A stretch of 6,162 bases of DNA from Caryophanales bacterium UBA4691 (GTDB taxonomy: Bacteria > Bacillota_I > Bacilli_A > RFN20 > CAG-826). Positions 5,119 through 6,162 of the stretch are shown piece after piece; the stretch's first letter is position 1; each line of letters opens with the position of its first letter. The position numbers and the translations under genes are program-made. The notes under the pieces were generated by a model. That model did no database searches. It was not told the DNA's origin and was given only the letters and a program-made list of their open reading frames with translations. The DNA lies in the NCBI GenBank assembly GCA_002404865.1, contig DHKP01000010.1, forward strand, positions 1 to 6,162, written 5' to 3'.

Positions 5119-6162
5119 TTATTTCACACCAAGAACGTGAGCATAAGCGCGAGCTAAGCGGACGTATTGGCAGGTAAAGCTATATTCGTTGTCGTACCAG
5201 GAAACAACCTTGACGTGTTGGGTGCCGGTTGGATCTTCGACGATCATCGTCATCGTGGCATCAAAGATAGAGCCATGGGTGTTGCCGAGAATGTCGCTAG
5301 AAACGATATCGTCTTCGTTATAATCAAGGGCTTCGTGAAGTGGGCCTTCAGCGGCTTTCTTAAGCGCGGCGTTGATTTCTTCAACCGTGGTCTTTTTCTT
5401 GAGGGTGACAGTGCAATCGCAAAGGGATCCATCAGTCACTGGAACGCGGATAGCGTTACCGTTAAGAGCGCCTTTGAGTTCTGGGATGACTAAGCCGATG
5501 GCTTTCGCAGCGCCAGTCGTGGTTGGAACGATATTAGCGGCAGCCGCGCGGCCACGGCGACGATTCTTGTAAGCAAGATCGAGGATCGTTTGGTCATTGG
5601 TATAAGCGTGGACGGTTGTCATGGTTCCACCTTGGACACCGAAGGTATCGTTAAGGACTTTCATGACAGGGGCTAAGCAGTTGGTGGTGCAGCTTGCGCC
5701 AGAGATGACTTTCATATCGGCGGTGAGCTTGTCGCTATTGACGCCATAGACGAAAGTTGGAATGTCTTTGTCGCTGCTTGGGGCGCTGATCATAACGCCT
5801 TTTGCGCCATTCTCAAGATGGACGTTGCCATCAGCACGGCTCTTAAGACGGCCGGTGCATTCGAGAACGATATCAACACCGTATTTGCTCCACTTTAAAT
5901 CGTGAGGATCTTTTTTGCCAAGAACAGGAATCTCTTTTCCTTTGAAAACGATAACGTTCTTGGTGATATTGCCATCAGCATCCTTCTCGGTGATGCCTTT
6001 GATGTCATCTTTCATCCAAGTACGATGGGTGGTGTCATACTTTAATAAGTAAGCAAGATATTCCGCATCGACGAGGTCGTTGATCGCGACAACTTCGAAA
6101 TCGCCTTCTTCATAGGCTCTACGGAACGCGAGACGCCCGATACGGCCGAATCCGTTAATAGC
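5119..6162 (-). CDS. gap: glyceraldehyde-3-phosphate dehydrogenase, 5' end cut by window edge
   Basis: This cytoplasmic NAD-dependent enzyme oxidises glyceraldehyde 3-phosphate to 1,3-bisphosphoglycerate, the substrate of the Pgk encoded downstream. The frame is open to the right edge and begins with AINGFGRIGR, the Rossmann dinucleotide-binding motif, so only a few residues (start Met plus a short strand) are missing; the ATG at 6015 is internal. Numbering from the edge, the acidic residue in INDL (about 33) matches the NAD-selecting aspartate of the family. The catalytic cysteine is C158 in ASCTTNCLAP and the catalytic histidine is H185 in TVHAYTNDQ. RRGRAAAANIVPTTTGAAKA (202-221), NGNAIRVPV and the C-terminal WYDNEYSF are all intact. 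Total length would be close to 350 residues, at the upper end of the usual range. A terminator follows at once; the promoter is outside the window. Confidence 0.97.
   Translation of the reverse strand, partial: AINGFGRIGRLAFRRAYEEGDFEVVAINDLVDAEYLAYLLKYDTTHRTWMKDDIKGITEKDADGNITKNVIVFKGKEIPVLGKKDPHDLKWSKYGVDIVLECTGRLKSRADGNVHLENGAKGVMISAPSSDKDIPTFVYGVNSDKLTADMKVISGASCTTNCLAPVMKVLNDTFGVQGGTMTTVHAYTNDQTILDLAYKNRRRGRAAAANIVPTTTGAAKAIGLVIPELKGALNGNAIRVPVTDGSLCDCTVTLKKKTTVEEINAALKKAAEGPLHEALDYNEDDIVSSDILGNTHGSIFDATMTMIVEDPTGTQHVKVVSWYDNEYSFTCQYVRLARAYAHVLGVK

Noticed and set aside
6013..6015. ATG at 6015 as the GAPDH start
   Set aside because: The frame stays open upstream to the window edge and encodes the NAD-binding AINGFGRIGR motif, so this Met is internal.
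1..6162. Mollicute-type UGA-as-tryptophan code
   Set aside because: Tryptophans in conserved motifs (for example NWKMNK in TpiA and WYDNEYSF in GAPDH) are TGG, and no frame needs a TGA read-through.
1..6162. CRISPR array, insertion sequence, tRNA or defence system
   Set aside because: No regularly spaced direct repeats, transposase motifs, tRNA cloverleaf sequences or defence-protein motifs were seen on either strand.

Overview
The window is a compact, entirely leftward-transcribed (minus strand) piece of chromosome from what looks like an anaerobic, low-GC Gram-positive bacterium. The supporting signs are strong AGGAGG-type ribosome binding sites, a Bacillota-style boxA (TCTTTGAAAACT) in the rRNA leader, a lipobox-type lipoprotein, and a two-iron superoxide reductase of the kind common in anaerobes. 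A Bacilli/Erysipelotrichia/Mollicutes-related gut lineage is my guess, not a demonstrated assignment. Tryptophan is written TGG and all five complete or 3'-complete reading frames stop at TAA, so there is no sign of the Mycoplasma UGA-Trp code.

Layout in the direction of transcription (right to left): gap (GAPDH, missing only its first few codons at the right edge) with its own terminator; an uncharacterised 393-residue lipoprotein with its own promoter and terminator; pgk and tpiA, 20 bases apart and evidently one operon, closed by a terminator; a seven-helix Bax-inhibitor-1/YccA family membrane protein closed by a strong terminator; a desulfoferrodoxin-type superoxide reductase; then about 370 bases of rRNA promoter and leader, ending in the first ~24 bases of 16S rRNA at the left edge.

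Three genes form the lower-glycolysis core: TpiA interconverts the triose phosphates, GAPDH makes 1,3-bisphosphoglycerate, and Pgk makes ATP from it. The superoxide reductase is an oxygen-defence enzyme. The lipoprotein and the BI-1 protein have no evident functional tie to their neighbours. Intergenic spaces are short, and promoters are packed against, or overlap, the terminator of the preceding gene. Three of these promoters share an extended -10 of the form TGCTANNAT or close to it.

I see no CRISPR array, mobile element, toxin-antitoxin or defence locus, and no clearly new multi-gene system. The points most worth a second look are regulatory: a terminator hairpin lying between a candidate promoter and the BI-1 start, an AU hairpin able to cover the superoxide reductase ribosome binding site, the lack of a clear terminator between that gene and the rRNA operon, phased A-tracts upstream of an rRNA promoter, and the orphan lipoprotein inserted between gap and pgk.
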